A stretch of 42,789 bases of DNA. Source: Cyclobacteriaceae bacterium HetDA_MAG_MS6 (GTDB lineage: Bacteria; Bacteroidota; Bacteroidia; Cytophagales; Cyclobacteriaceae). The first letter of the stretch is position 1; the number at the start of each line of letters is the position of its first letter. Positions 20,389 through 30,720 of the stretch are shown one piece after another. The notes beneath the pieces are model-generated. The model was not told the origin of the DNA. It saw only the letters and a program-made list of their open reading frames with translations, and did no database searches. Location: positions 1 to 42,789 of the forward strand of contig JAHCMJ010000002.1 in NCBI GenBank assembly GCA_019192485.1, in the 5' to 3' direction. Made by a program: the position numbers and the translations under genes.

Positions 20389-21117
20389 ATGACTCATCCC
20401 CAACAAGGTGTATTGTACCTGGTCCCCATGTATTTGTCAAGCTCCAATGACAAGAACTTTCTTGCTCCCATGATTTTGGATATCCTCACACATTGCAAGC
20501 ATTTTATCGTCGAAAATGTAAGAACAGCAAGAAGGTATATTAGCTCTCTCGAACTGGGCGTGGACATCGAATCTTTGAAATTTTATGAGCTGAACAAACA
20601 CTTTGACATCAAAAATCTAGAAGAACTTACATATCCACTAAAGGCCGGGCATCAGGTAGGATTGCTATCGGAATCGGGGTTGCCTGGCGTTGCGGACCCA
20701 GGAAATATTGTCATTAGTTATGCACATCAACATAACTTAAGAGTAACACCTCTTCCAGGGGCTAGTTCAATCATTCTAAGTTTGATCTCCTCAGGATTCA
20801 ATGGTCAGCAGTTTACCTTTCATGGTTACCTTCCCATAGACGAGAAAGCAAGAGAGAATGCTATTACGAGAATGGAGAAAACGCTCTACAATGGTAAATA
20901 TACCCAGGTGTTTATGGAGACTCCTTATAGGAATCAAAAGCTATTCGATACGCTCCTGAAAACATTAGGCCCCAAGACGCTCTTAAGCATAGGCACCGAC
21001 ATTACAGGCCAGCTCGAATCTATTGCTACTAGGACTGTGAGTGAATGGCACAATAACCCAACTCGTCTGGAGAAGCTTCCGACTATCTATGCCGTAGGCG
21101 AATTTCCAAATGGTTAA
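20389..21117 (+). CDS. SAM-dependent methyltransferase, RsmI-like (COG0313 type)
   Basis: GLPGVADPGNIVISYAHQHNLRVTPLPGASSIILSLISSGFNGQQFTFHGYLP tetrapyrrole methylase/RsmI-like fold. Confidence 0.85.
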   Translation: MTHPQQGVLYLVPMYLSSSNDKNFLAPMILDILTHCKHFIVENVRTARRYISSLELGVDIESLKFYELNKHFDIKNLEELTYPLKAGHQVGLLSESGLPGVADPGNIVISYAHQHNLRVTPLPGASSIILSLISSGFNGQQFTFHGYLPIDEKARENAITRMEKTLYNGKYTQVFMETPYRNQKLFDTLLKTLGPKTLLSIGTDITGQLESIATRTVSEWHNNPTRLEKLPTIYAVGEFPNG

Positions 21118-21139
21118 GGTATAGAATCAATTAATCTTC

Positions 21140-21147
21140 TAAATTTG
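21140..21147 (+). promoter_or_regulatory. Candidate -7 promoter element (TAAATTTG) of metK
   Basis: Exact TAnnTTTG match 21 nt before the metK ATG; -33 is weak. Confidence 0.4.
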
Positions 21148-21168
21148 CGGGCCTTAATTGTATAACAT

Positions 21169-22425
21169 ATGCCTTATCTTTTTACCTCAGAGTCAGTCTC
21201 TGAAGGACATCCTGACAAAGTAGCTGATCAAATCTCTGATGCACTAATAGACCATTTTTTAGCATTCGATGCTAACTCTAAGGTGGCCTGTGAAACCCTA
21301 GTAACCACAGGACTGGTAACCTTGGCGGGGGAGGTAAAATCTAACTCTTACGTAGATGTACAGGAGGTAACTCGTAACGTAATTGCAAAGATAGGATATA
21401 CAAAAAGTGAATATCAATTTGATGCTAAGTCTTGTGCGGTCATCTCCGCTATTCACGAGCAGTCTGAAGATATCAATCGGGGTGTAGACCGATCAAATCC
21501 CGAAGAACAAGGTGCTGGTGATCAAGGCATGATGTTTGGCTATGCAACAAAGGAAACTGAGAACTACATGCCGTTGGCTCTAGATCTCTCTCACAAAATC
21601 CTAGTGGAACTTGCCTCACTTCGACGGGAAAATAAAGACATAACATATCTAAGACCAGATGCAAAATCTCAGGTTACCATCGAATACGATGACAATAACA
21701 AACCCACCAGAATCGACGCAATTGTAGTTTCGACACAGCATGACGACTTTGATGGCAATGATGAAGCTATGCTTACGAAAATCAAGGAAGATATTGTGAG
21801 TATCCTTATTCCTAGAGTCAAGGCAAAACTTCGCCCTGAACTTCAATCACTTTTCAATGGTCAAATCAAATACCATATCAACCCAACAGGAAAATTCGTC
21901 ATTGGAGGACCCCATGGAGACACAGGACTTACAGGTCGGAAAATAATTGTTGATACTTATGGTGGCAAAGGAGCACATGGAGGTGGTGCCTTTTCCGGAA
22001 AAGATCCTTCCAAAGTTGATCGTTCAGCTGCCTATGCTACGAGACATATTGCTAAAAACCTGGTTGCTGCCGGAATTTGCGAGGAGGTCCTCGTCCAAGT
22101 ATCTTATGCCATCGGTGTAGTAGAACCCATGGGTATTTATGTGAATACTTACGGTACTGCCAAAGTGGATCTTTCTGATGGAGAAATTGCGAAGAAAATC
22201 ACGGAGATCTTCGATATGAGACCGATAGCGATAGAAAGAAGACTCAAACTCAGAGAACCAATCTACTCTGAGACCGCAGCATATGGTCACATGGGAAGAA
22301 CTCCTGAAGTCAAAAAGGTCGCATTCAAGTCTGGCAACAACGTTATTGAAAAGGAAATAGAGACCTTCACATGGGAAAAATTAGATTTTGTAGACAAGGT
22401 CAAAGCGGCTTTTGGTCAAGCATAA
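21169..22425 (+). CDS. metK: S-adenosylmethionine synthetase
   Basis: [74 protein letters not shown]. Confidence 0.98.
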   Translation: MPYLFTSESVSEGHPDKVADQISDALIDHFLAFDANSKVACETLVTTGLVTLAGEVKSNSYVDVQEVTRNVIAKIGYTKSEYQFDAKSCAVISAIHEQSEDINRGVDRSNPEEQGAGDQGMMFGYATKETENYMPLALDLSHKILVELASLRRENKDITYLRPDAKSQVTIEYDDNNKPTRIDAIVVSTQHDDFDGNDEAMLTKIKEDIVSILIPRVKAKLRPELQSLFNGQIKYHINPTGKFVIGGPHGDTGLTGRKIIVDTYGGKGAHGGGAFSGKDPSKVDRSAAYATRHIAKNLVAAGICEEVLVQVSYAIGVVEPMGIYVNTYGTAKVDLSDGEIAKKITEIFDMRPIAIERRLKLREPIYSETAAYGHMGRTPEVKKVAFKSGNNVIEKEIETFTWEKLDFVDKVKAAFGQA

Positions 22426-23135
22426 CCGTCTTTGCCGTACTAAACTCATTTTTTCTCTTTTCTTGTCAATCTGAAAGTCAAACCAATCAGGAGTCCACAA
22501 TATTGGATCCAATCGCTGAAGGAAAATCTTTCAACGCTGGGTTCTTGATTGTTGACGGAGTTTTCAACTCCGAGTTAGTTGCACCTTACGACATATTTCA
22601 ACATACCGTATTCCATACAAACGGTGGTATTGAAGTATTCACAGTAGGGCTTACTTTAGATACTGTTACGACATTCGAAGGCATTCGGATTCTTCCTGAT
22701 TACAGCATCAAAAACGCACCGGAAATTGATATTCTGGTCGTTCCAAGTGCAGAGAATAGCATGACCACCGATCTCGATAACCTGCCGTTAATCTCTTTTG
22801 TACGAGAAACCGGATCCAAAGCATCATTTGCCATGTCACTATGCGATGGTGCGTTTGTCTTAGCAAAAGCGGGTCTGGCAAGCGGAAAAATTTCTACTAC
22901 TTTCCCATCAGATATCTCCAGATATCGTGAGACATTCCCCTCATTAGATGTCATAGAGAATGTAAGTTTTGTGCATGATGGCAATCTGCTCACCTCGGCT
23001 GGAGGTGCCAAATCTTATGATGTAGCCTTGTACTTGGCGCATCTATTATATGGTGAACAAGTTGCCAAAAATGTAGGAAAAGGTCTCGTCATAGATTGGG
23101 ATCTGGCCGACTATAAGTTTGTTTCCAAACCTTGA
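22371..23135 (+). CDS. DJ-1/PfpI-like (GATase1-like) protein with predicted lipoprotein signal peptide
   Basis: Lipobox-like [36 protein letters not shown], then a DJ-1-type core ([23 protein letters not shown]; nucleophile region [44 protein letters not shown]). Start overlaps metK by 55 nt in another frame. Confidence 0.78.
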   Translation: MGKIRFCRQGQSGFWSSITVFAVLNSFFLFSCQSESQTNQESTILDPIAEGKSFNAGFLIVDGVFNSELVAPYDIFQHTVFHTNGGIEVFTVGLTLDTVTTFEGIRILPDYSIKNAPEIDILVVPSAENSMTTDLDNLPLISFVRETGSKASFAMSLCDGAFVLAKAGLASGKISTTFPSDISRYRETFPSLDVIENVSFVHDGNLLTSAGGAKSYDVALYLAHLLYGEQVAKNVGKGLVIDWDLADYKFVSKP

Positions 23136-23183
23136 TCTGATCAAGAGTTACTGGGTTTTGTTGATGTAAGTTGTTTAATCGCT

Positions 23184-23590
23184 ATGAAAAATATACTTGC
23201 ATCATTATCAAAATTGCAGGAGTACAGTGCTATTCCTATCAGAGTTCTTATAAGCATTCATCTCATTATTGGTACTCAAGACAATTTGTTGTCGTGGGAC
23301 AGAATGCTGGAGTTTCGTGATTTCTGGGACACTTTGGTTTTCCTCTGCCCATGTTTAGTGCCCTGGTTTCGGTAATTGCCCAGTTTATAGCTGGTTGTCT
23401 ATTTCTAGTAGGTTTTCAGGTACGATGGGCTGCTCTGTTGATGATGATCAACTTTGTTATTGCAATCGTTGCTGTTCACATTGGCGACTCTTATACCAAT
23501 ACTTTCCCGGCTTTGACCATTTTGGCGGGTTCGGTTTTTCTATTTATGAATGGTGCCGGTCGGTTTTCAATCGATAGTCACAATAACTAA
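23184..23590 (+). pseudogene. DoxX family membrane protein, frameshifted (ORFs 23184..23375 and 23351..23590)
   Basis: First ORF ends ...FRDFWDTLvflcpclvpwfr*; the -1 frame continues GFPLPMFSALVSVIAQFIAGCLFLVGFQVRWAALLMMINFVIAIVAVH, the expected DoxX continuation. One base appears missing near tttggtttt. Confidence 0.7.
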
Positions 23591-23593
23591 CTT

Positions 23594-24487
23594 GTGGGTA
23601 TGCCATACCACTTCCTCATTCCGGTTTTGCTCTCTACTTTGTATCTGCACGGACAGCAACAGGTAGACCGTGAGAAAATTCTCCAGGATGTACAAATACT
23701 ATCTGCTGATAGCCTCGAAGGCAGACTTACTGGGACACCAGGCGCTTATAAAGCCAGAGCATACATTATTTCACGTTTTGAAGAAATAGGAGTGGAAAAA
23801 GTGCATTCGACACTTGAATATCCTTTCACCTACACAGAAGAACAGAAAGTGCGCAAAGGCATCAATGTTATTGGAAAACTAAACGGCTCAAGTGATCAAT
23901 CCATAGTCATTTCGGCGCACTATGATCATCTTGGCATGACAGAGGGTAAAGTTTATAACGGGGCAGATGATAATGCTTCAGGTGTTGCAGGAATCTTAGC
24001 CATTGCACATTATTTCAAAAAATACCCTCCAAAACATACATTATATTTTGCTGCCTTCGATGCTGAAGAAAATGGGCTTAGGGGGGCTAAAAGCTGGGTG
24101 AAAAAGGACTCATCGCATTTAGAAAAAATAATTTTGAACATCAATCTTGATATGATCAGTAGGAGCACGGCTAACGAGCTTTATGCCTGTGGCACACATC
24201 ATTATCCAAGGTTGAAATCAATAATTAAGCAATCTGATCGATACGACCCCGTAAAATTGAAATTTGGACATGATAGTCCTAAGCTAGGTCCTGAAGACTG
24301 GACATATGCTTCGGATCATGCGGTGTTCCATGATGTCAAAATCCCATTTGTTTACTTTGGTGTAGAGGATCATGTTGACTATCATCAACCTTCTGATACT
24401 TTCGACAAAATTGATCCTTATTTTTTTCAGCAATCAGTGAATCAAATATTAGAAGCAGTTATTCTGCTGGATCAAAATCTGGACTAG
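23594..24487 (+). CDS. M28 family metallopeptidase, secreted
   Basis: Signal peptide; VISAHYDHLG, NGADDNASGVAGILAIA, FDAEENGLRGA, DHVDYHQPSDTFDKID metal-ligand motifs. Confidence 0.92.
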   Translation: MGMPYHFLIPVLLSTLYLHGQQQVDREKILQDVQILSADSLEGRLTGTPGAYKARAYIISRFEEIGVEKVHSTLEYPFTYTEEQKVRKGINVIGKLNGSSDQSIVISAHYDHLGMTEGKVYNGADDNASGVAGILAIAHYFKKYPPKHTLYFAAFDAEENGLRGAKSWVKKDSSHLEKIILNINLDMISRSTANELYACGTHHYPRLKSIIKQSDRYDPVKLKFGHDSPKLGPEDWTYASDHAVFHDVKIPFVYFGVEDHVDYHQPSDTFDKIDPYFFQQSVNQILEAVILLDQNLD

Positions 24488-25674
24488 CTCAAAAAGGAAA
24501 TAAGCACACCTGCCGCTACAGCAGACCCAATAACACCAGAAATATTGCTCGCCATGGCATACTGCAATAAGTGATTGGAAGGATCATTTTTTAGAGCAAT
24601 CTCATTTGCTACTCGCGAAGCCATTGGCACTGCACTTAGACCAGTCGCGCCAATGAGAGGGTTGATCTTCTTCCGAGCAAGAAGGTTATAAACTTTAACT
24701 GCGAAAATACCTCCGGCAATGGAGATGGCAAACGCAATAAATCCACCTGCAATGATCAGCAAGGTTTGGACATTTAAAAAGGCTTTGGTAGTCATTGTAG
24801 CTCCTACTGAAAGTCCAAGAAAAATGGTAGCTGCATTTAATATAGTATCGGATGCAGCTTTGTATAATCTGCCTGTTGAGGCTCCTATTTCTTTAACCAA
24901 ATTACCAAACATCAACAGCCCTATCAATGGGACTGAAGAGGGCACCAAAAGCGCAACAATAGTTCCCACACCGATTGGGAATAGAATTTTCAATGTCTGT
25001 AAGTTTTTGATTGGTGTCTTATTGGGGTAAAGCCTGTCTTGTTCCTTCATGTTGATTGCAAGTTCACTTTTGGTAACGGTGAAGCGAACAACAAAGGGAA
25101 TAATAACGGGTACCAGGGCCATGTACGAGTAGGCAGCTATAGCAATTGGTCCTAATAGATGCGGTGCTAATTTAATAGTCGTGTAAATGGCAGTAGGACC
25201 GTCTGCACCACCGATGATACCAAGTGACGCGGCTTCTTTCAAGGTAAATCCAAAAGCAACAGCAGAAATCAACACAGTGAAAATCCCTATTTGCGCGGCT
25301 GCACCAAAAAAAGCTAAACGCAAATTTCTCAGCATAGGTCCAAAATCTGTCAATGCGCCCACGCCTAAAAATATAATAGGAGGTAGAAATCCAGTCTTGA
25401 TCAATGCGTAATACACAAAATTCATGATCCCATGTTCCTTTGCAATCTGGTATAAGGTCAGGCTTTCATCGATCTTGACAACACCCATTTGACCCCCCGG
25501 AAAATTAGCGAGGAGCATGCCAAAGGCAATTGGAACCAAGAGTAACGGCTCATACTGCTTTTTAATTCCAAGGTATAGCAGAAAGAAACTAATAGCGAGC
25601 ATCAACAATATTGATGGCTGGTCAATCAGGCTTTGCAGAGCCGTCATGCGATATATCTTCTCTAATAACTCCAA
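24484..25674 (-). CDS. oadB: Sodium ion-translocating decarboxylase subunit beta
   Basis: Polytopic; FLGVGALTDFGPMLRNLRLAFFGAAAQIGIF, GGADGPTAIYTT, GATGLSAVPMASRVANEIA, LQYAMASNISGVIGSAVAAG. Confidence 0.95.
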   Translation of the reverse strand: MELLEKIYRMTALQSLIDQPSILLMLAISFFLLYLGIKKQYEPLLLVPIAFGMLLANFPGGQMGVVKIDESLTLYQIAKEHGIMNFVYYALIKTGFLPPIIFLGVGALTDFGPMLRNLRLAFFGAAAQIGIFTVLISAVAFGFTLKEAASLGIIGGADGPTAIYTTIKLAPHLLGPIAIAAYSYMALVPVIIPFVVRFTVTKSELAINMKEQDRLYPNKTPIKNLQTLKILFPIGVGTIVALLVPSSVPLIGLLMFGNLVKEIGASTGRLYKAASDTILNAATIFLGLSVGATMTTKAFLNVQTLLIIAGGFIAFAISIAGGIFAVKVYNLLARKKINPLIGATGLSAVPMASRVANEIALKNDPSNHLLQYAMASNISGVIGSAVAAGVLISFLS

Positions 25675-25676
25675 GG

Positions 25677-27542
25677 TTACTTCAAGATTATAAGTACGTC
25701 ATCGTCAAAAACATCGTCACCGTCTTTCACTAATACGTCTACCACCTCTCCCGTCTCTTCAGACTTAACAGCGTTAGTAACCTTCATCGCTTCAATATAG
25801 CAGACCACATCACCCTTGGATACCTGATCCCCTACTTTCACGGGTTGCTCTGATGCCTCTTTTGTCATGTATATTTTACCTTCTAGTGGAGCTAAGATTT
25901 TCTTGGTTTCACTATTTGTGGGAGACTGTCCGGAAGCAGGTTGCACCGCTTTTGGTACAGGCTCATCTCCATCATAAGCAACAGAAACTTTAAACTTCTC
26001 ACCATTCACCTCGACACTCAGTGTCTTAGGTTGAAAATCAGAGGCAACCGTAGTCTGACCAGGTTTCGATGCACTTGCATTTTCCGTTTTTCTTTTCTGT
26101 AGATCTGCTTCAAAAGCAGCCTTGGCTTTCCCTGATTTATAATCAACATATTGTTGGGGATGCATGGCATACTCCAAGAGCTCTTCATCATCCTGACCGG
26201 TTTCCCATCCTTTTTCAGCCATTTCTTTCCTGAGTTCTTCCAGTGCATCTGGATAAAGTGATTGCGGATCTTCTGTGAAGAATGATCTGTCTTGCTCCTT
26301 AGCCAAACCTTTGAGCTCCTCAGAAATATCACCAGGCACCTGGCCTGATTTACCCAATAGCATATCCCAGGTATTGTCATCCAGCAAAGACCATCGCTCT
26401 TTGCCTTTCATCATTTGCATCACATTGACAAGGGCTGCATTTTTTACATACTGACTATATGGCGTCACCAAAGGTGGATACCCCATATCAGGCCATATCT
26501 GCTCTACCTCTTCGAACAACCTGATCAGTAACTCGTCCTGAGAAATCTGTGGTTTTCCGTTCTTTTCCATCCACTTATTGAGGCTCTTGAGATTGTTTTC
26601 GAGATCAGACATTAAACTACCCATCATGCCACCTGGCAAGCCGGGGCCGATCAGCAGGGAGTTCATGAGCCTGTTCCTGGGATTGATATAGTATCCCAGG
26701 AAATCATCAATGAAATCTTGTGTCAATGACCTCACCTCCATGTAGGCCTTCATATCAATATCCGGAATTGAAAACCCCGCATCTTTGAGCATGGCATGAA
26801 TGGTCAGGAGATCAGCATGTACAGTACCCCACGAGAGTGGCTCCATAGCCACATCAATGATATCAGCTCCTGCCTTCGCAACTTCCAAAGAAGAAGCCAC
26901 TGAAAAACCAGGGCCGGAATGTCCATGGTACTGGACAATAATATCTTTGTTAATAGCTTTAATACCTTCGACGATCTTACCTAATGACACCGGCCGACCC
27001 ACTCCGGCCATATCCTTAATAGCAATCTCTTGAGCACCCATATCAATGAGTTCACCGGCCATGTTAACATAATAATCTACCGTGTGCAGCTTTGAGTAAG
27101 TAATACAGAGACAAGTTTGTGAAATCATGCCTCCCTCCTTTGCGTAGTCAATCGATAGCTTCAGATTACGCGTGTCATTGAGGCCATCAAAAGAACGCGC
27201 TATATCTGTCCCTTGTAGTTTTTTGATTTTGAACATCAACTTCCTGACATCCTTTGGCACTGGATACATGCGTAAGCCATTTAGTCCACGCTCCAACATT
27301 TGCGTCTGGATCCCCGCATCATTGAATGCTTGTGTCCATTGTCTTACAGAAGTATTGGGATTTTCTCCGTAGAGTAAGTTGATCTGCTCAAATCCACCAC
27401 CATTGGTTTCAACGCGTTGAAAACATCCCATATCCACAATGGGTGCTGCGACTTTAACCAACTGATCCACTCGCGGCATGTATTTACCGGAAGATTGCCA
27501 CATATCTCTATAGAGCAAACAGAGGCCTATTTCTTTTGACAT
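25677..27542 (-). CDS. oadA: Oxaloacetate/other carboxy-acid decarboxylase alpha subunit with biotinyl domain
   Basis: HMGL-like carboxyltransferase domain (RVETNGGGFEQI, MAGVGRPVSLGKIVEGIKAI, VQYHGHSGPG) and C-terminal YIEAMKVTNAV biotinylation motif. Confidence 0.93.
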   Translation of the reverse strand: MSKEIGLCLLYRDMWQSSGKYMPRVDQLVKVAAPIVDMGCFQRVETNGGGFEQINLLYGENPNTSVRQWTQAFNDAGIQTQMLERGLNGLRMYPVPKDVRKLMFKIKKLQGTDIARSFDGLNDTRNLKLSIDYAKEGGMISQTCLCITYSKLHTVDYYVNMAGELIDMGAQEIAIKDMAGVGRPVSLGKIVEGIKAINKDIIVQYHGHSGPGFSVASSLEVAKAGADIIDVAMEPLSWGTVHADLLTIHAMLKDAGFSIPDIDMKAYMEVRSLTQDFIDDFLGYYINPRNRLMNSLLIGPGLPGGMMGSLMSDLENNLKSLNKWMEKNGKPQISQDELLIRLFEEVEQIWPDMGYPPLVTPYSQYVKNAALVNVMQMMKGKERWSLLDDNTWDMLLGKSGQVPGDISEELKGLAKEQDRSFFTEDPQSLYPDALEELRKEMAEKGWETGQDDEELLEYAMHPQQYVDYKSGKAKAAFEADLQKRKTENASASKPGQTTVASDFQPKTLSVEVNGEKFKVSVAYDGDEPVPKAVQPASGQSPTNSETKKILAPLEGKIYMTKEASEQPVKVGDQVSKGDVVCYIEAMKVTNAVKSEETGEVVDVLVKDGDDVFDDDVLIILK

Positions 27543-27547
27543 ACTGA

Positions 27548-27790
27548 CTAGTGTTTTTCGATTTTAGTAATTCGCCCCTTTCCTTTCGTGAAAATCTCAA
27601 CGGCAGTGGTAATAGCTGCTACTCTTGCAGAGTCAATCTCAGCTGTTTTTGGTAGCTCAACTTGTGGCGAAAAACGATTGACAAAACTGATCAAAACATT
27701 CCCTACCAGAACAACCAGAGCTAGAACCACGAAGACCGTGATCATGCCCACACCTAGCAAGGAAAGCGCTGTAGAAAAAGCATTTTCCAT
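27548..27790 (-). CDS. oadG: OadG family sodium pump decarboxylase gamma subunit
   Basis: 80 aa, single N-terminal TM helix (LSLLGVGMITVFVVLALVVLVGNVLI), directly upstream of oadA/oadB. Confidence 0.88.
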   Translation of the reverse strand: MENAFSTALSLLGVGMITVFVVLALVVLVGNVLISFVNRFSPQVELPKTAEIDSARVAAITTAVEIFTKGKGRITKIEKH

Positions 27791-27894
27791 AAGAAGCTCA
27801 TATAAGAATTACCAAAATAGCGAACATTAAGTTCTTAAACTATTTCGGGGCTACTAAAGAGACCTCTCTTGAAGTGTGATACGCTGAAAAAGGA

Positions 27895-30675
27895 TTAAAG
27901 AGATCGTTTCACTTCTCTTTCTTCGAAGCCTTCGATCACATCTCCAACCTTGATATCATTGAAGTTTTTGATGCTGATACCGCACTCGTAACTTTGTTTT
28001 ACTTCTGCTACGTCATCTTTGAAACGCTTCAGTTGGTTGATCTCGCCTGTGTAAACAACAATGCCATCTCTGACAAGACGAACCTGATTGGATCGTTTGA
28101 CATGGCCATCGGTAACATAACATCCGGCTACCGTACCCACTTTAGAGATCTTGAATACTTCGCGTACCTGGATGTTACCCGTAATAACTTCTTCGACGGT
28201 AGGAGCTAGCATGCCCTCCATCGCATCTTTGACCTCGTTGATAGCGTCATAGATGATTGAGTAAAGTCGTATCTCAATTTCTTCGTTCTCGGCAAGTTTT
28301 CGTGCACTACCTGACGGCCGCACCTGGAATCCAACTATGACCGCATCTGAAGCGGAAGCTAAAAGGACATCTGACTCAGATATCTGACCTACAGCTTTGT
28401 GAATGATGTTTACCTGAACTTCATCTGTTGATAGTTTGAGGAGTGAGTCTGACAGGGCCTCCACCGATCCATCCACATCTCCTTTCACGATCACATTCAA
28501 TTCTTTAAATGAGCCAATAGCTAGGCGTCGACCAATTTCGTCGAGCGTGATATGCTTCTTGGTTCGCATAGACTGCTCTCGAAGGATTTGTTCTCGCTTG
28601 GTGGCAATTTCGCGTGCTTCTCTATCACTTTCCATGATATTGAATCGGTCCCCTGCCTGAGGGGCTCCATCAAGGCCTAGCATCAGCACTGGTGTCGAAG
28701 GTCCTACTTTCTTCAATTGCTTGCCGCGATGATCAAACATGGCCTTGATCTTTCCGAAGTAAGATCCAGCCAGCATCACGTCACCAATCTGCATTTGACC
28801 TGCCTGAACCATCAATGTAGTTACATAGCCACGACCTTTGTCAAGAGATGCTTCTATGACCGTACCAATCGCCGCCTTAGCTGGATTGGCTTTGAGTTCT
28901 AGTAGTTCTGCTTCCAGCAATACTTTTTCTAGTAATTCATCAATACCTTCTCCTGTTTTTGCAGAAATATGTTGGCACTGATATTTACCTCCCCAATCCT
29001 CTACAAGCACGTTGATACCTGATAGCTCTTCCTTAATCTTATCGGGGTTGGCATTGGGTCTGTCGATCTTGTTAAGTGCAATGACAATGGGTACTCCCGC
29101 TACCTGAGCATGATTGATGGCCTCTTTGGTTTGAGGCATCACAGCGTCATCTGCAGCCACCACTATAATAGCCACGTCAGTGATCTTTGCTCCTCTGGCT
29201 CTCATAGCGGTAAAAGCTTCGTGACCGGGTGTATCCAGGAATGCGATCCTCTTACCTCCTTCGGTAGTTACGTCATAAGCTCCGATATGCTGGGTAATCC
29301 CTCCAGCCTCTCCTTCGGTCACTTTGGAGTCGCGAATGTAGTCTAGCAAGGAGGTTTTACCATGGTCGACGTGTCCCATAATAGTCACAATTGGTGCTCT
29401 CTCCTTAAGGTCCTCTTCACTATCTTCCAACTCTATTACCTCTACATCTTCGTCTGCTGACGTGAAATCCACATCATAACCAAACTCATCTGCAATAACA
29501 GTAATGGTCTCTGCGTCCAGCCTTTGGTTGATACTGACAAACATGCCTAAGCTCATACAGGTAGAGATCACATCATTGACAGATGTATCCATCAAAGAAG
29601 CTAAGTCACTTGCGGAAATGAATTCAGTTACTTTTAGCTTTTTAGATTCTTCCTGCTCTTGCTGAAGCTTCTCTTCTTCTGCCTCTGCCTTGGCAGACCT
29701 TTTCTCTTTTCTATATTTTGATCTATTAGGTCCTGTGGATTTGCCACCACTCAATTTAGCTAAAGTAGCCTTGATCTTATCTTGAATTTCCTTATCTGAA
29801 AGCTCCTCCGTTTTTCGAGTATCGGGTCGTCGACGATCTCCGCCGCCACCTCTTCGATCTCCACCTCGTCCGTGTTGTGCAGGACGTTGGCCTCCGCCTT
29901 CATTAGAGGCTATACGCTTCCTTGGGCGTTTTTTCCTTTCCTTGTTTTCATCCGACGATGCTACAGGCTTTGCCTTCTTCTTCTCTGCTGGCAATTCGAT
30001 TTTGCCTAGAACGGTTAATCCTTTAAGAGATTCCGCTTTGGCCTCTATTACTTCCTTACCCTCTTTTACCTCCTGCTCTTCCTTGGGACTTTCTGCTACA
30101 GGCTCTTCTTTGGGTAGGGTTTCAGTTTCTTCTACCTCGGGTACTTCCTCAGGCTTTACCTCTTCGACCGGTTTTTCGACTGGAGGCTCCTCAACTGGCT
30201 TCTTCTCCTCTTCCTTGGGTTCTTCCTTCTTCTTTTTCGGTTTATCGAGGTCTATTTTGCCGACTACCTTTGGACCATCCAGCTTTCGCTTTGCAACGAT
30301 TTTATCGGGCTTTTCTTCAACGACAGGTTCGGGTGCTGGAGCTTCAGCTTCCTCTTTTGGCTCTTCCTTAGGAGTCGTTACAACATTTTCTTTGATTAAG
30401 ATCTCTTCTTCCTCCGAACCGGTGCTGACCGGTGGCGCTTCCGCTCCCGCCTTTATCACAAGATTGTCCCCGTGCTTGGTGCCAATGGTGAGACCGGAGG
30501 CCTCTTCCTTGTCCATAGCAGAGTCCGCGAACTCCTTGGAAAGCATGGCGAACTGCTCCTCGGAAATCTTGGAGTTAGGACTGCTATCTACTTCGTACCC
30601 TTTATCGGATAGAAAATCGATAATAGTAGTCCTACCTACATTTAATTTTCTTGCTACTTGACTTAATCGATACAT
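27895..30675 (-). CDS. infB: Translation initiation factor IF-2
   Basis: [46 protein letters not shown]-terminal IF2_N helix and long E/K/P-rich linker. Confidence 0.98.
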   Translation of the reverse strand: MYRLSQVARKLNVGRTTIIDFLSDKGYEVDSSPNSKISEEQFAMLSKEFADSAMDKEEASGLTIGTKHGDNLVIKAGAEAPPVSTGSEEEEILIKENVVTTPKEEPKEEAEAPAPEPVVEEKPDKIVAKRKLDGPKVVGKIDLDKPKKKKEEPKEEEKKPVEEPPVEKPVEEVKPEEVPEVEETETLPKEEPVAESPKEEQEVKEGKEVIEAKAESLKGLTVLGKIELPAEKKKAKPVASSDENKERKKRPRKRIASNEGGGQRPAQHGRGGDRRGGGGDRRRPDTRKTEELSDKEIQDKIKATLAKLSGGKSTGPNRSKYRKEKRSAKAEAEEEKLQQEQEESKKLKVTEFISASDLASLMDTSVNDVISTCMSLGMFVSINQRLDAETITVIADEFGYDVDFTSADEDVEVIELEDSEEDLKERAPIVTIMGHVDHGKTSLLDYIRDSKVTEGEAGGITQHIGAYDVTTEGGKRIAFLDTPGHEAFTAMRARGAKITDVAIIVVAADDAVMPQTKEAINHAQVAGVPIVIALNKIDRPNANPDKIKEELSGINVLVEDWGGKYQCQHISAKTGEGIDELLEKVLLEAELLELKANPAKAAIGTVIEASLDKGRGYVTTLMVQAGQMQIGDVMLAGSYFGKIKAMFDHRGKQLKKVGPSTPVLMLGLDGAPQAGDRFNIMESDREAREIATKREQILREQSMRTKKHITLDEIGRRLAIGSFKELNVIVKGDVDGSVEALSDSLLKLSTDEVQVNIIHKAVGQISESDVLLASASDAVIVGFQVRPSGSARKLAENEEIEIRLYSIIYDAINEVKDAMEGMLAPTVEEVITGNIQVREVFKISKVGTVAGCYVTDGHVKRSNQVRLVRDGIVVYTGEINQLKRFKDDVAEVKQSYECGISIKNFNDIKVGDVIEGFEEREVKRSL

Positions 30676-30720
30676 TCAGTTCCTTTTTCTACTAAGCTAG
30701 CTGTCTTGTTCTATGCGAAA

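Noticed and set aside
21118-21168. SAM riboswitch upstream of metK
   Set aside because: The gap to the previous gene is ~50 nt and the predicted leader is ~15 nt, too short for any known SAM riboswitch.
29942-30661. 239 aa plus-strand ORF antisense to infB
   Set aside because: Ser/Gly/Phe-rich shadow of the E/K/P-rich IF-2 linker read in reverse; no domain and fully inside a certain gene.
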